Origin: Schizochytrium sp. CCTCC M209059 | Lineage: Eukaryota > Sar > Bigyra > Thraustochytrida > Thraustochytriidae | Reading direction: 5' to 3' | Length of the DNA: 64,000 nucleotides | Assembly (NCBI GenBank): GCA_000818945.1 | Contig: KN805414.1 | Location: 126,682-190,681 of the forward strand | Part shown: in pieces, positions 28,030-37,396 of the stretch | Numbering within the stretch: the stretch's first letter is position 1 | How the letters are laid out: the number at the start of each line of letters is the position of its first letter | Notes under the pieces: generated by a model | Seen by the model: the letters and a program-made list of their open reading frames with translations, nothing else | What the model was told of the DNA's origin: nothing | Database searches by the model: none | Made by a program: the position numbers and the translations under genes

Positions 28030-30504
28030 TTACAAGTGAGAGATAATCTTGCTTGCATACGTCTCTGAGACCTCCGTGTAACCAGCGACGGTGAGAGAGA
28101 AGTTACCTTCACCGGCGGTCATGGAGCGAAGCACAGTAGAGTAGCCAATGAGACCTTCGAGGGGCACCGACGCGTGAATGGAAGACTTGGCCATGTGGAC
28201 CACGGAATCCGATGTTGTCTCGGCCTGAACATCCTTGATCTGGCCGCGACGCTCATTGCTAGAAAGGTCGCCAATCACAGAACCGATATCGTCATCAGGA
28301 ACGACGATGATAACATCCGCCACAGGCTCGAGAAGGCCCGCCTGCGCCTTGTTGAGGATAGCCATGGACGCACGGGTAGCGGCAGCGCGAAGAGACGGTG
28401 GCGGTGCACTCGAGTTGGCCTCGCAGTGATTCTCAATAATCTCTACCTCGACGCCCTGCACGGGGTACCCGAGAAGCGGGCCTCGTTGAAAGGTGTCGAT
28501 CACGCCGCTGCGAAGCGCCTTCTCTTGGTCCACTCTGAGCGTCCATTGCGATTCCGCGCCGGCCCCTGGAGTCCGGAAGCGAATCCGTGACTCTTGCGCA
28601 GAAGAATCAGCAGGGTCAGGAAGAAGGCGGACGGGCGCGTTGATGCCATCCGGATGCGGACGCACACGCAGCGTAACCGTGGTAGTGCCAGCATTGCCAG
28701 CTGATTCCCTTTGTTGCTCTGCTGCATCACCACCATCCGCGTCTTCGCCTTCGCTCGATCTGGAGCTCTCAGACGGCTGATTTTGCGTGTAGCTACCCGA
28801 GGCCTCGACGGCATCGCGGAGAGTTTCCCGGTACGCGACACGCACGCGTCCGAGCTCACACGGGACCTTGAAGTCTCGCTGCAGCTTGGTCACTGCAATA
28901 TCAAGATGCAGCTCGCCCATACCGTAGAGAAGAAGCTGGCCCGTTTCGTCATCCTGAACGACATTGAGACTCGGATCATCACGGAGGAGAATTTCGAGAG
29001 ATTCTAAGAGCTTTAATTCGTCGGAAATGGACTCGAGCTCGATGGCTGCAGAAAAGACAGGAGGCGGAATGTCTACACCACGCAGCGAGGCCCGCTTTGC
29101 ATTGCTCGAAAGCGTGTCACCCGTGCGCACGCCCTTGAGACCGCAGAGAATGCCAATGTCGCCCGCGCTGATCGCTTCAATCTGCTCGAACTCGTTGGCA
29201 TATGCTCGCAGAACGCCTTGCACACGTTCGCGCAAGGGAAGCGCAGATTTTGCGTCGCGCCTGTTCTTGGCATTACCCGTAATTGATCCGAGAGAAACCA
29301 TGCCATCAGCAGCAGCGTGCGCGAGACTCACGTTGTGGTATTGTTTCTTGTTCTCCATCTTGCCCTCGTACACGCGAACGTAGGCAAGAGCTCCACGATT
29401 CGGATCATGCTGCACTTTAAAGACGAGCGCGGTCGAGTCATTGGACTTTTTCTTGGCAGCGGCCTTTTTCTTTGACCCACCTGCGCGCGCAAGCTCTTCA
29501 TTGTTGATGGCGAGCTCCATGGCGCCAACGCTCTCCATTGGGTTGGGGAGATAGTCCAGGACCGCGTCCAACAAGGTCTGCACGCCCGTATTCTTAAGAG
29601 CCGATCCACAGAGCACTGGAACAGCGGCTAGCTCGTCCTGGTTGATGCACACACGACGCACGGCGTGACGGATATAATGCTCATCAATTTCCTCGACCTT
29701 GCCCGCCTCGTCAGCCTCGATGTAGACATCAAAGAACTGATCGTCGAGACCAGCAAGCTGCTCGGCGAGCGTGGCGCGACCAAGGACAGCCTTGGACGCG
29801 ACTTCCTCGGGCAGAAAGCTCAGTGGGTGCTCTTCAAAAGTCTTGGATTCCTTGGTCTGATCCCACACGAGCACGCGTTCCCGAATGAGATCAATGACGC
29901 CGCGAAACGTTTGCCCCCCAAAGTCATCTGGCACAAAGTAGGGATGCTGCAAACAGAGCGTGGAAACGCCAAATCGATCCTCGATCATGTCCATGACCCT
30001 TTCCATGTTGGCGCCATCGCGATCCATCTTGTTGACAAAAGCGATGCGCGGGACACCATAACGCCGAGCCTGAACCCAAACAGTCTCGCTCTGTGCCTGG
30101 ACACCAGACACTGCGTCGTAAAGGACGACCGCGCCATCTAATGCGCGAACTGCGCGTTCTACCTCAACGGTGAAGTCTACATGTCCAGGCGTGTCAATGA
30201 GGTTGAGGGTGTGATTCCTCCACTCGAAGCTCGTGGACGCACTATTGATGGTGATTCCGCGCTCGCGTTCCTGGTCAAGGTAGTCCATGACAGTGTCTCC
30301 GTCATGGACCTCTCCAATATGCGAGACCTCGCCGCTGTAGTAGAGCATGCGTTCCGTCACCGTCGTCTTGCCGGCGTCAATGTGCGCCAAGATGCCAATG
30401 TTGCGCAGCATCTCCGCTCCGCTCCCCTTGGCCGACGTCGACAACGGTCTCGAAGTCGCTGGCCGCGTCGCGCGCCATGCTGCGCGCGCCGCAGTTCCCA
30501 GCAT
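28030..30504 (-). CDS. GFM2: mitochondrial elongation factor G 2 (ribosome recycling GTPase)
   Basis: The 824-residue product is a five-domain EF-G with a mitochondrial presequence (about 1-30, ending in RPLSTSAKG). G motifs: AHIDAGKTT (40-48), the RERGITI switch I, DTPGH, NKMD and CGSALKN. HDGDTVMDYLDQERERG and VPVLCGSALKNTGVQTLL agree better with EF-G2mt, which acts with RRF in ribosome recycling, than with EF-G1mt; this subtype call is from remembered family features. Domain IV carries an unusual Ser/Glu/Asp-rich insertion (SESSRSSEGEDADGGD, coordinates about 28690-28790). The C-terminal VPLEGLIGYSTVLRSMT is typical domain IV/V. It converges with ASD. Confidence 0.93.
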   Translation of the reverse strand: MLGTAARAAWRATRPATSRPLSTSAKGSGAEMLRNIGILAHIDAGKTTVTERMLYYSGEVSHIGEVHDGDTVMDYLDQERERGITINSASTSFEWRNHTLNLIDTPGHVDFTVEVERAVRALDGAVVLYDAVSGVQAQSETVWVQARRYGVPRIAFVNKMDRDGANMERVMDMIEDRFGVSTLCLQHPYFVPDDFGGQTFRGVIDLIRERVLVWDQTKESKTFEEHPLSFLPEEVASKAVLGRATLAEQLAGLDDQFFDVYIEADEAGKVEEIDEHYIRHAVRRVCINQDELAAVPVLCGSALKNTGVQTLLDAVLDYLPNPMESVGAMELAINNEELARAGGSKKKAAAKKKSNDSTALVFKVQHDPNRGALAYVRVYEGKMENKKQYHNVSLAHAAADGMVSLGSITGNAKNRRDAKSALPLRERVQGVLRAYANEFEQIEAISAGDIGILCGLKGVRTGDTLSSNAKRASLRGVDIPPPVFSAAIELESISDELKLLESLEILLRDDPSLNVVQDDETGQLLLYGMGELHLDIAVTKLQRDFKVPCELGRVRVAYRETLRDAVEASGSYTQNQPSESSRSSEGEDADGGDAAEQQRESAGNAGTTTVTLRVRPHPDGINAPVRLLPDPADSSAQESRIRFRTPGAGAESQWTLRVDQEKALRSGVIDTFQRGPLLGYPVQGVEVEIIENHCEANSSAPPPSLRAAATRASMAILNKAQAGLLEPVADVIIVVPDDDIGSVIGDLSSNERRGQIKDVQAETTSDSVVHMAKSSIHASVPLEGLIGYSTVLRSMTAGEGNFSLTVAGYTEVSETYASKIISHL

Positions 30505-31103
30505 CTTGCAACGCTTCGCCTCGCGCTCGCCAAGCGCAGCGCGTCCGAGCAGTCGATCTCGAATTGCCCGGGGCCGGCGACGAGCTCGTGGTCCCGGCGT
30601 GCAGGTTTTTCACTCCCTAGTGGCGGCAATATGAGAAGCGAAACCGCCTCGGTTACATAAAACCTTTCACTGTCTGTAACCATCACGCCTCATCGTCGTT
30701 TCATAACGAAGTTGCAACGGGCAGCCTAACCGTGGCGAGAGCGGCGCGGGCTTGCAAAAACACATTGATCGAAAAGCGAGCGTGCGAACGCGAGAGCCTC
30801 TGTGCGTGCGCGACGCGCAGCGCGGCGCGGAGAGCAGGCAGCGCGGGAACGCGGCGCGGCGCTGTCCTAGCGAAGGCGACGTGGTCTCGCTCGCTTGCGG
30901 GCTTCCGCCTTGTGTGGACGAACCTTTCGCGCAGCGGGACTTGGAACTCATCTGTCAACGAGGTTGAGCAGGGGAGAAGAAAAGATCATATCAGGGTCGA
31001 GGCTAACGACGACCTCTGCGCAGGAAAGGGAAAGCGTGAGCTGCGAGAACAGAGACGTAGAGACGGAATTTGACTAGCAAGAAGGAGGAGACGAAGGGGG
31101 GAA
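30505..31103. other. divergent promoter region, GFM2 and SLBP
   Basis: These 599 bp lie between two diverging starts. They are GC-rich (30520-30600 and 30790-30890) and turn purine-rich just before the SLBP start (AAGAAGGAGGAGACG at 31079-31093). No TATA box stands out and no gene is seen. Confidence 0.5.
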
Positions 31104-32141
31104 ATGTCGTGGGCCGATGTCGTGGTGTCCAAGGAGCAGCGCGTGCGCAAACAGGCCGTGCCTGTCGAGCTTTTGGACACGCTCGATGACTCAAAAGACG
31201 GGATCAACCTCATGCTAAAGCAGCAGTCCCTCCTTGCGAAGCAAGGGGGCGAGCGATCGGTCAACGTGTTTAGACCTGAATCCAAGAAGTCGCATACACA
31301 AGACAAGGAAAGTGCATCAACTCCGACGACATTTGGCAGCAGCTGGCGCGACGTCCTTGCCGCAGATGCGGGCATGAGGAAGCGCGGTGCCAGTGAAATC
31401 TCACGAGCGGTGTCTCAGGGAAAGGCCCAAGTCGGGCCGGAGCCCCTAGCCGTTCCCAAAACGGCGCGCAACAACCCCTTCCGCAAACAGGGCAAGACGG
31501 ACGGCTCCCCGCACGGCGGGCCCGTGAGCCGCCCACCTCAGCTCACTCTTCCCGAGAGTGCGCGCATCGAAGAAGACCACACGGGTCAAATCTCTCCTCT
31601 CGCTCCCGGAGAACCCGTGACGGAGACGAGCAGATTAAGCAAAAGCGCCTACGTGGCTTTGCCATCATCCTCCTGGGCGGACGAGGTCGATGGCGAGGAT
31701 CTTGCATCCGAGGTCGAGTCCTGGATGGGGTTGTCGGCGTCTGGATCGGAAACGGACCGACTCAGCCACCCGAGTCAGCTCCCTAAACAGCCCGTGGAGG
31801 AACTCACACCTGCACGCATCGCACAGCGCGAGAAGCAAATCAGCTTTGGCAAAGCCACTGATGGATACAAAAACTATGTACTCAAGGTAAAAATTGAGGA
31901 TCGCGGCGAGGATACGCGCAAATACCCTGTCACGCCACGCACCGACGAGAAGATTAGCAAGCGATCCTTCGATTACAAGCTCAAAAAGTGGCGTCGGGCG
32001 CTCCACCGGTGGGACCTGGTTCCGGTGCCGAAGCGCATCAAGTCTTCGCCGACCCAAAAGAAGATGACACTTTTATCATCGCCCAAGACCGATGCGCTTC
32101 TTCCGGACGCAACGCTGCCGCCGTCTCTCACACTACCTTGA
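31104..32141 (+). CDS. SLBP: histone mRNA stem-loop binding protein
   Basis: The 345-residue product contains the SLBP RNA-binding domain at about 238-304. Seen: REKQISFGKATDGYKNY (242-258), matching the RQKQI..GK.T..Y..Y signature, then PVTPRTDEK in place of the human TPNK region, and KRSFDYKLKKWRRALHRWD (286-304), matching the SRR.WD..IK.WR..LH.WD end. SLBP binds the 3' stem-loop of replication-dependent histone mRNAs and controls their processing and translation. The rest is low-complexity, except for three short SW.D motifs at residues 2-5, 80-83 and 190-193. It is a single exon and converges with the KCTD protein with 177 bp between stops. Confidence 0.88.
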   Translation: MSWADVVVSKEQRVRKQAVPVELLDTLDDSKDGINLMLKQQSLLAKQGGERSVNVFRPESKKSHTQDKESASTPTTFGSSWRDVLAADAGMRKRGASEISRAVSQGKAQVGPEPLAVPKTARNNPFRKQGKTDGSPHGGPVSRPPQLTLPESARIEEDHTGQISPLAPGEPVTETSRLSKSAYVALPSSSWADEVDGEDLASEVESWMGLSASGSETDRLSHPSQLPKQPVEELTPARIAQREKQISFGKATDGYKNYVLKVKIEDRGEDTRKYPVTPRTDEKISKRSFDYKLKKWRRALHRWDLVPVPKRIKSSPTQKKMTLLSSPKTDALLPDATLPPSLTLP

Positions 32142-32318
32142 GAAAGGCTTTGACTCTCGTAAGAATACGTATATACAAAAGGTAAGCATGATTTGCTCGA
32201 TTTCATCTTGGCTTGACATTCTTTTTCCTTTCATTTCGTTTCACTTAATGAGCTTTACGTCTACGAATTCACTTTTGAGTGAGATCGCAGTCGATTTGCT
32301 GCGAAAGAAGCGAACTTA

Positions 32319-34145
32319 TCATTTCAAATCGAAAGATCGCATAGCCGATTTGTACCATCCCTCGCTGGCGATAGGATGAAAACTGCCCGTGAGCATTCCT
32401 TGGCCACCTGGGTTCTCTCGCACCCACTCCACCTTTCGAGGAATTGTAAGAATTTCGCCGTATTCAAGTTCGTCGGTAAAATCGAGAACGTCTTGAACAC
32501 TGTTTGCTTTTCCATTGATGTGGTCCAAATAAAGTATGGGCTCGTCTCCCAGAGTGTCGGATGCATCGGGATCATAGTCGCTAGGGTCAATAGCTTGCTT
32601 TACTTCTGCAGATATCTTGCGGCTGTCACGAAAGGCAACCTCGAGTCGCAGCAAGCGCGCAAGTCCGGTACATTCGCCAATTGGCTTGACGACGAAATCC
32701 CACGATATATCATTTCGATCAAAGCCTGGAACAGCCACCCGAAAGCCTCGCTTGCCATATTTTGCAAGTCGGCTTTCGTATGTTGGACTCCGGCGGGCCA
32801 CGTCAATGAGATTAAACCCGCGCGAGATCGCACGAATCGCGCGAGGCAAAGCCCATACAGTTGAACCATCGTATCCTACACAGCAGCAATCGACGTCAAA
32901 GCCCATGAGGATCTCGGCTGGACTCTCGTAGAGTCGGAGAATGATCTGCACAGCTGGAGTGCGGTATGTCTCATACCGATTGCCCAACGAAAAAGTGATT
33001 GCATGCTTTGTTCGCTTCACGCGGGAGTTACCAAGCAGATCCGCTATCTCTTTCACTTTAGCGTTGGCTTCTTCCTCGGTTTTGAGTCCATAGATGAAGA
33101 GGTCGAGATCAGTGTGACACAAAGTGGATCTTTCTTCATCCGAAGTGATATAAGGACGTCCTTGGTGCCAGTCGCTCATTGCGTGTTTATACTCCTGAGA
33201 AGTCGCCGGAGCGCACTTGCTGATTTTACCAGGAGTACGTTGTAGCGCCGCAAGGACGCTGCCTCCTGCAAGAAACACATTTTTCCATGACAACTTCTCG
33301 AGGAGTGAGCCAGTGACATATTTGAAGTTCTCGTCGAATGCATAACGCGTTTCTTCAATTGGCATGGCCTCGGCATTACCTCCGAACGAATCGTGCCCTA
33401 AAAAAAGAAGAGTGTAGGGGGATTGAAGATCAGCGTCTGGTTGACGTCGAAATTTGTCCATGTTAAGACCATCATCCCCATAGACGTCGATCATCGACCA
33501 ATACTTCCCGTTTGTTTTCGTGCATGCAGCTCGGTTCTTGACAAAGGACTGGCGCTGCTCATTCTCCTTCGCTCGGTGTGCGGCATCCTCGGCGGTAAGC
33601 CATCGATCGGGTTCTGCGTCAGGTTCTAGCTTTTGGAGCAGGCTCTTGATCATCAAGAAGTCAGCAGTTTTGATGAGCCTGCGCCTCTCGTTGGTAGAAA
33701 GTGGTCCAGGCACTGTGCCATTTTCGAGAAAGTCAAGGATCCAGCCAAAGGCCTCTGGGTCGCACGTTGGGAATTCTGTGACTGGCTTGAAAAGACCAGA
33801 GAATGCTGTACACAATGCGGAATCTGGGTCGCGTCGGAGCGTCTCGACATGCACCGTGAAGACCACCTCTTCTGCGCCAACTTTAATTGTGACAGTATCT
33901 TCTGCCAGAGCGTGCAGCCTCTCCATTTGCGCGATTTGGTCATCGAGTTGTTTCCGTTGCTGCAGGAGTTTTGCATGCTGTTCTTTGATCTCCTCCGTGG
34001 CGTTCCCGAGAGACCGGACGAGCTCTTGGTTATGCTCCATGGCTAACAAGCTCTGCGCGAGCAGCGCATCGAAGTGCGTCTTCTCTTCGTCGGCCTCCGA
34101 AGTCGACGCATCGTCGGGAGGTGGAGACAGCTTTTGTCCAGACAT
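32319..34145 (-). CDS. KCTD-type BTB protein fused to predicted nucleotidyltransferase-fold domain
   Basis: The 608-residue product starts with a coiled coil (about 50-82), then a potassium-channel-tetramerisation-type BTB domain (84-172: VTIKVGAEEVVFTVHVETL, FLENGTVPGPLSTNERRRL). A second globular domain covers about 285-480. It shows FLAGGSVLAAL (292-301), HTDLDLFIYG (344-353) with D346 and D348, and GFDVDCCCVGYDG (415-427) with D417 and D419. GG(S), DxD and a later Asp are the hallmarks of the polymerase-beta-like nucleotidyltransferase fold. The segment RRSPTYESRLAKYGKRGF follows. The catalytic call is inference from motifs. KCTD proteins often serve as cullin-3 adaptors. Confidence 0.75.
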   Translation of the reverse strand: MSGQKLSPPPDDASTSEADEEKTHFDALLAQSLLAMEHNQELVRSLGNATEEIKEQHAKLLQQRKQLDDQIAQMERLHALAEDTVTIKVGAEEVVFTVHVETLRRDPDSALCTAFSGLFKPVTEFPTCDPEAFGWILDFLENGTVPGPLSTNERRRLIKTADFLMIKSLLQKLEPDAEPDRWLTAEDAAHRAKENEQRQSFVKNRAACTKTNGKYWSMIDVYGDDGLNMDKFRRQPDADLQSPYTLLFLGHDSFGGNAEAMPIEETRYAFDENFKYVTGSLLEKLSWKNVFLAGGSVLAALQRTPGKISKCAPATSQEYKHAMSDWHQGRPYITSDEERSTLCHTDLDLFIYGLKTEEEANAKVKEIADLLGNSRVKRTKHAITFSLGNRYETYRTPAVQIILRLYESPAEILMGFDVDCCCVGYDGSTVWALPRAIRAISRGFNLIDVARRSPTYESRLAKYGKRGFRVAVPGFDRNDISWDFVVKPIGECTGLARLLRLEVAFRDSRKISAEVKQAIDPSDYDPDASDTLGDEPILYLDHINGKANSVQDVLDFTDELEYGEILTIPRKVEWVRENPGGQGMLTGSFHPIASEGWYKSAMRSFDLK

Positions 34146-34519
34146 TGCGACGCGATAGGGCTTTCGCTCGTCAGCCGTCTAACTTGTCGGGGCGCGCCGG
34201 CCCCTACCCCCTCCCACCAACCCAAGAAAGCGGTTTGTTGCGATCTCTTGCACAGGAAACACGCATTATCTTCTGCTGTAAAACCGTCTCGAAACCATAA
34301 TTTGAATGTAACGGTGTAACTGTGTTCAGGGCAAGCCCGCAAAGCTCGATTGATACAAGCGTGCAGGAGCGATTCACTTCATGTGAGCGCCGCAAGGATG
34401 TGCAGAGCAATTTTTTCGCTGATGCAAATGCGAATTGAATGCGGAATGAATGCTTCGCAATGCAGTTAAATTTGTGGTTGACTATTCACTTTTTCTTTCT
34501 AGTGCGGAGACTAACTTGG
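34146..34519. other. promoter of KCTD gene / 3' flank of MBL gene
   Basis: These 374 bp separate two genes on the minus strand. The half near 34200 is GC-rich with CCCTACCCCCTCCCACC, and the half near 34430-34510 is AT-rich. No gene is seen. Confidence 0.5.
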
Positions 34520-35716
34520 CTAAAGTTCGATATTGTGGAGTTCGATCTTGAGACCATCGTGGGGAATTTGGACGTCAATTCCCTTCGTTTCCTTGAGTTT
34601 GGCCAGCATTGCGTTGTCGCGGTCGTGCTCAAAGTTGTGCGAGACGCCCATGAGAAAGGATTTTGCGGGGCGGAGGTCTTCGATGATTTCTAGACTCTGC
34701 TCGAGACTGAGGTGAGTTGGGTATTTGCGTTTCTTGTGGAGGGTGTCGATCACAAGGTATTCGATATCCCACTTGCGAAGTTGATCCATGATCTTGGGTG
34801 GAATCTCAGAAACGTCACTAAGGTAAACAAACTTGCGGTTTGATTTTCCAAAAGCAAATCCAAGCGAAAGGTAGTTGGCGCCGTGGTAAACAGGGAGTGG
34901 CGTAATATCTAGGCCGGCGACGGAGAACGGGCTAAGCGCGTCGTCGAGAGACGGTGTTGACATGACCTTGTATTTTAGCGTGGCAATAAACGTCTTGACC
35001 TCATCTTGCATCGCATCGACCTTGCTCGGATCCTGGTCGGCAAGGTGCGCAAGTGGACCTATAAAATCCGGCGCAGGGTCGCGCACTAAATAAGGAAAGG
35101 CCCGCTTGATCATATTGTACGTGTGAAGCGAAGTATACACCTCGACCGGGTTTCCGGGCTTGGCGACGAGGCGTAGATCATCTAGACCAAAGACGGCGTC
35201 AGCATGGTCGTGGGTGATGACGACAGCATCGAGTCTAGGGATGCCGTGCCGAGGGTACCATGTGAGAGCGGTTTCGCGAAAGGTTTTTCCGCAATCTATC
35301 TGTACAAAGTGTCTTTGCGCGCCTACTCCCTCGTGCTGAGGCTCGTCATCGGTCTTGTTGCTCGTAGAATGAGCGTCGAAGCAAATGAGCATGGACGGGT
35401 TTCCGCGCACGTTTTTATTGACCTCGGGAGGGCCGTCTCGCAGCGCCTTTTGACAGGTCTCGCAGCCCCCGACCTCGTTGAAACTCGGTTGCAAGCCCAA
35501 GACGCAGTTTAGGTGCGGGTTAACGGAGCTCGTGCCCGTACCCATGAACACGACACAGGGTGGGGCGCCGGTTTCTCCGGCGCGTTTGTCCTCTCCCATC
35601 TGCATTTGTGCCCGAGCGGCATTCTCGTCGCCGCGAAAGCCTGCTACAGCCGCGAGTCCGAGCGTCGCGCCGGCCCCAAGGCACCTCGCCAGTCGCGTGG
35701 CGTGCGAAGCTGCCAT
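34520..35716 (-). CDS. metallo-beta-lactamase-fold hydrolase (PhnP-like)
   Basis: The 398-residue product has a metallo-beta-lactamase fold close to PhnP/phosphoribosyl cyclic phosphodiesterase-type proteins. Seen: FMGTGTSSVNPHLNC (57-71) at the first strand, the CETCQKAL motif (85-92), the metal site ITHDHADAVFGLDDLR (167-182), PVYHGANYLSLGFAFG, and YLSDVSEIP with the bridging Asp. The HDHAD-A variant, with Ala where many members have His, is shared by this eukaryotic subgroup as I recall it. The N-terminus (first about 36 residues: basic, then Ala/Gly/Leu-rich) could be a targeting signal. The substrate is not known. Confidence 0.82.
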   Translation of the reverse strand: MAASHATRLARCLGAGATLGLAAVAGFRGDENAARAQMQMGEDKRAGETGAPPCVVFMGTGTSSVNPHLNCVLGLQPSFNEVGGCETCQKALRDGPPEVNKNVRGNPSMLICFDAHSTSNKTDDEPQHEGVGAQRHFVQIDCGKTFRETALTWYPRHGIPRLDAVVITHDHADAVFGLDDLRLVAKPGNPVEVYTSLHTYNMIKRAFPYLVRDPAPDFIGPLAHLADQDPSKVDAMQDEVKTFIATLKYKVMSTPSLDDALSPFSVAGLDITPLPVYHGANYLSLGFAFGKSNRKFVYLSDVSEIPPKIMDQLRKWDIEYLVIDTLHKKRKYPTHLSLEQSLEIIEDLRPAKSFLMGVSHNFEHDRDNAMLAKLKETKGIDVQIPHDGLKIELHNIEL

Positions 35717-36226
35717 CCTGTGACACTTGCACCCCTTGAGAGGTTTTGCTGCTTACTACAATCCAACTGCTTTTTATGGCTGTGGCTGGCATCACAATCA
35801 CAAATACCGGGGCGTTGCGCGCGCTCAAGGGTGGGAGGGGGTNNNNNNNNNNNNNGGGAGGGGGTAGGGGGGGGGGGAGAGAGAGAGGATGACCCATTAG
35901 GACATTGACAAGATCTTTCTTGGACGGATCGAACACCAATGTTTCTCATCAGCATCGGCTAGCCAAATTATCATTGAGGTCGTTGATCTTGGTGCACTCG
36001 ATGGCGCGGCGTTGTTGCAGATGATGTTTGGGCGTTAATCACATCAACGTGAACTAGGATTTCCTGCGACTGCGCATCTGCAGACAGACAGATCGTGGGT
36101 CGAGATGCGACACAAGGAGGATCGAATTCATGCTCGCACGCATTCAATCGATCTATGACGTGTGGGACATCCCAGCTCGTGCAAAACCATTTCTCTCTTT
36201 TTTTTTTGCACATTTTTGCGCGCACG
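35717..36226. other. divergent promoter region with small assembly gap
   Basis: These 510 bp separate the MBL and ALKBH6 genes. A G-rich run (GGGAGGGGGTAGGGGGGGGG) flanks a 13-base N gap. The remainder up to 36226 has no gene. A T-run at 36195-36207 precedes the ALKBH6 start. Confidence 0.55.
35843..35855. other. assembly gap (13 N)
   Basis: Thirteen N bases interrupt a poly-G-rich stretch, which probably failed in sequencing. Confidence 0.95.
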
Positions 36227-37370
36227 ATGGACTTTGCGGCGCTGCTGCGGCAGGCGCGCGAGGAGGCCGCAAAGGGGCAGACTCGCGGCAACAAGGACCG
36301 GGCAGCTGCTTGTGCACCAGCGCTGGCCAGCCTCCGCAACGCCGAAGAGGGCCGTCGCTTGGGATGCCGTGTGGTAGAGCTCCTGCCCGGGACGTGCTGG
36401 TACTGCGCAGACTTTGTCAGCGCCGAGGAGGCCGACGCGCTCGAGGTCGAGGTCCGCAAGCAATCATGGGAACAGTTGAGCGGGCGCAAGCTGCAAAATT
36501 GGGGCGGCGTGCCGCATCCAAGGTACGGAACGGTCTTCTTGAAGGAGAGAGAAAAAAGTTACGGATCGAAAATGAGATTTAGATCTTGTATGGGCTAACG
36601 TCTCTGTTCACAGCGGCACGATTTTGGAGCCTATGCCCACCTTTGTGGATGCACTTGCGACACGTCTGCACGCAAGTGGGGTCTTTGCAGACGAAAAACC
36701 AAACCAAGCGCTCGTCAACCTTTACGGTGCAGACGAAGGCAGTACGTGATTATTAAAAAACCTTTTCGCCAGAAAAGAAGCCAGGCAACAAAAAAGCTAA
36801 CATTTCGCTCCCTACAATCGACACTGCACGCTGCGCCACAAATATCTCTGTGTTTGCCATTTCGGTACAAATCAATGGCTGGCTGATTGATTGATCAACT
36901 GCCTTTTCGACTGGCGGGCGGTTGGCGCGAATTTACCTTGGAAAGTCGCACCACATCAAGACGGCCCTACGTTTAAGCCACGAGCTGCCATTCTTAGTTT
37001 AGGCCAAAGCCCAGCAGTTTTGGCTTTTCGGGATCCCAAAGAATCATCGACAGCGAAAGTCTTGGCGCGAATTGTGATGGAACCACGCAGCCTCGTCGTC
37101 TTTGCAGGACAAGCCTATCTTGAATGGGAACACTGGGTTCCAGCTGCACAGGAGCAGTCTATAGAGGGTGCTCTCAACGCGTCGCTCCTCTCGGTCGCTG
37201 GCGCGCAAGACGGCGTCACCATTAAAAAATCAGAGCGCATCTCGTTGACGATGCGCTGCGTCGCAAATGTAAAGACGAGCGTGGACGAAGACGACCTGGC
37301 GCTCGACCCGGAAATGCGGCGTGAGGTGGCGCGTCGACACGAATGGTGGCGACGCGCCATCTCGCAGTGA
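36227..37370 (+). CDS. ALKBH6: AlkB homologue 6, two introns
   Basis: Exons 36227-36522, 36614-36741 and 36946-37370 join to 849 bases and 282 residues. Both introns start with GTACG and end in AG, and joining restores family motifs: PHP|SGTILEP at the first junction and ADEG|IAPHQDGP at the second. The Fe ligands are H145 and D147 (PHQDGP) with distal H204 (YLEWEHWV); R239 and R245 (RISLTMR) bind 2-oxoglutarate. LQNWGGVPHP is characteristic of ALKBH6, a nuclear or cytosolic dioxygenase of the AlkB family with an incompletely known substrate. The start at 36227 is the first ATG in a frame that continues through the domain. Its stop lies 26 bp from that of the DHHC gene. Confidence 0.93.
36523..36613 (+). 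other. ALKBH6 intron 1 (91 bp)
   Basis: GTACGG..CACAG; a phase 2 intron splitting the Ser99 codon. Without removal the frame stops within the intron. Confidence 0.9.
36742..36945 (+). other. ALKBH6 intron 2 (204 bp)
   Basis: GTACGTGATT..GGAAAG; a phase 1 intron splitting the Ile142 codon. Joining recreates the conserved Gly-Ile-x-Pro-His-x-Asp iron-binding motif. Confidence 0.88.
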
Positions 37371-37396
37371 ATAGTATAATAACAGTCATGTATTGG

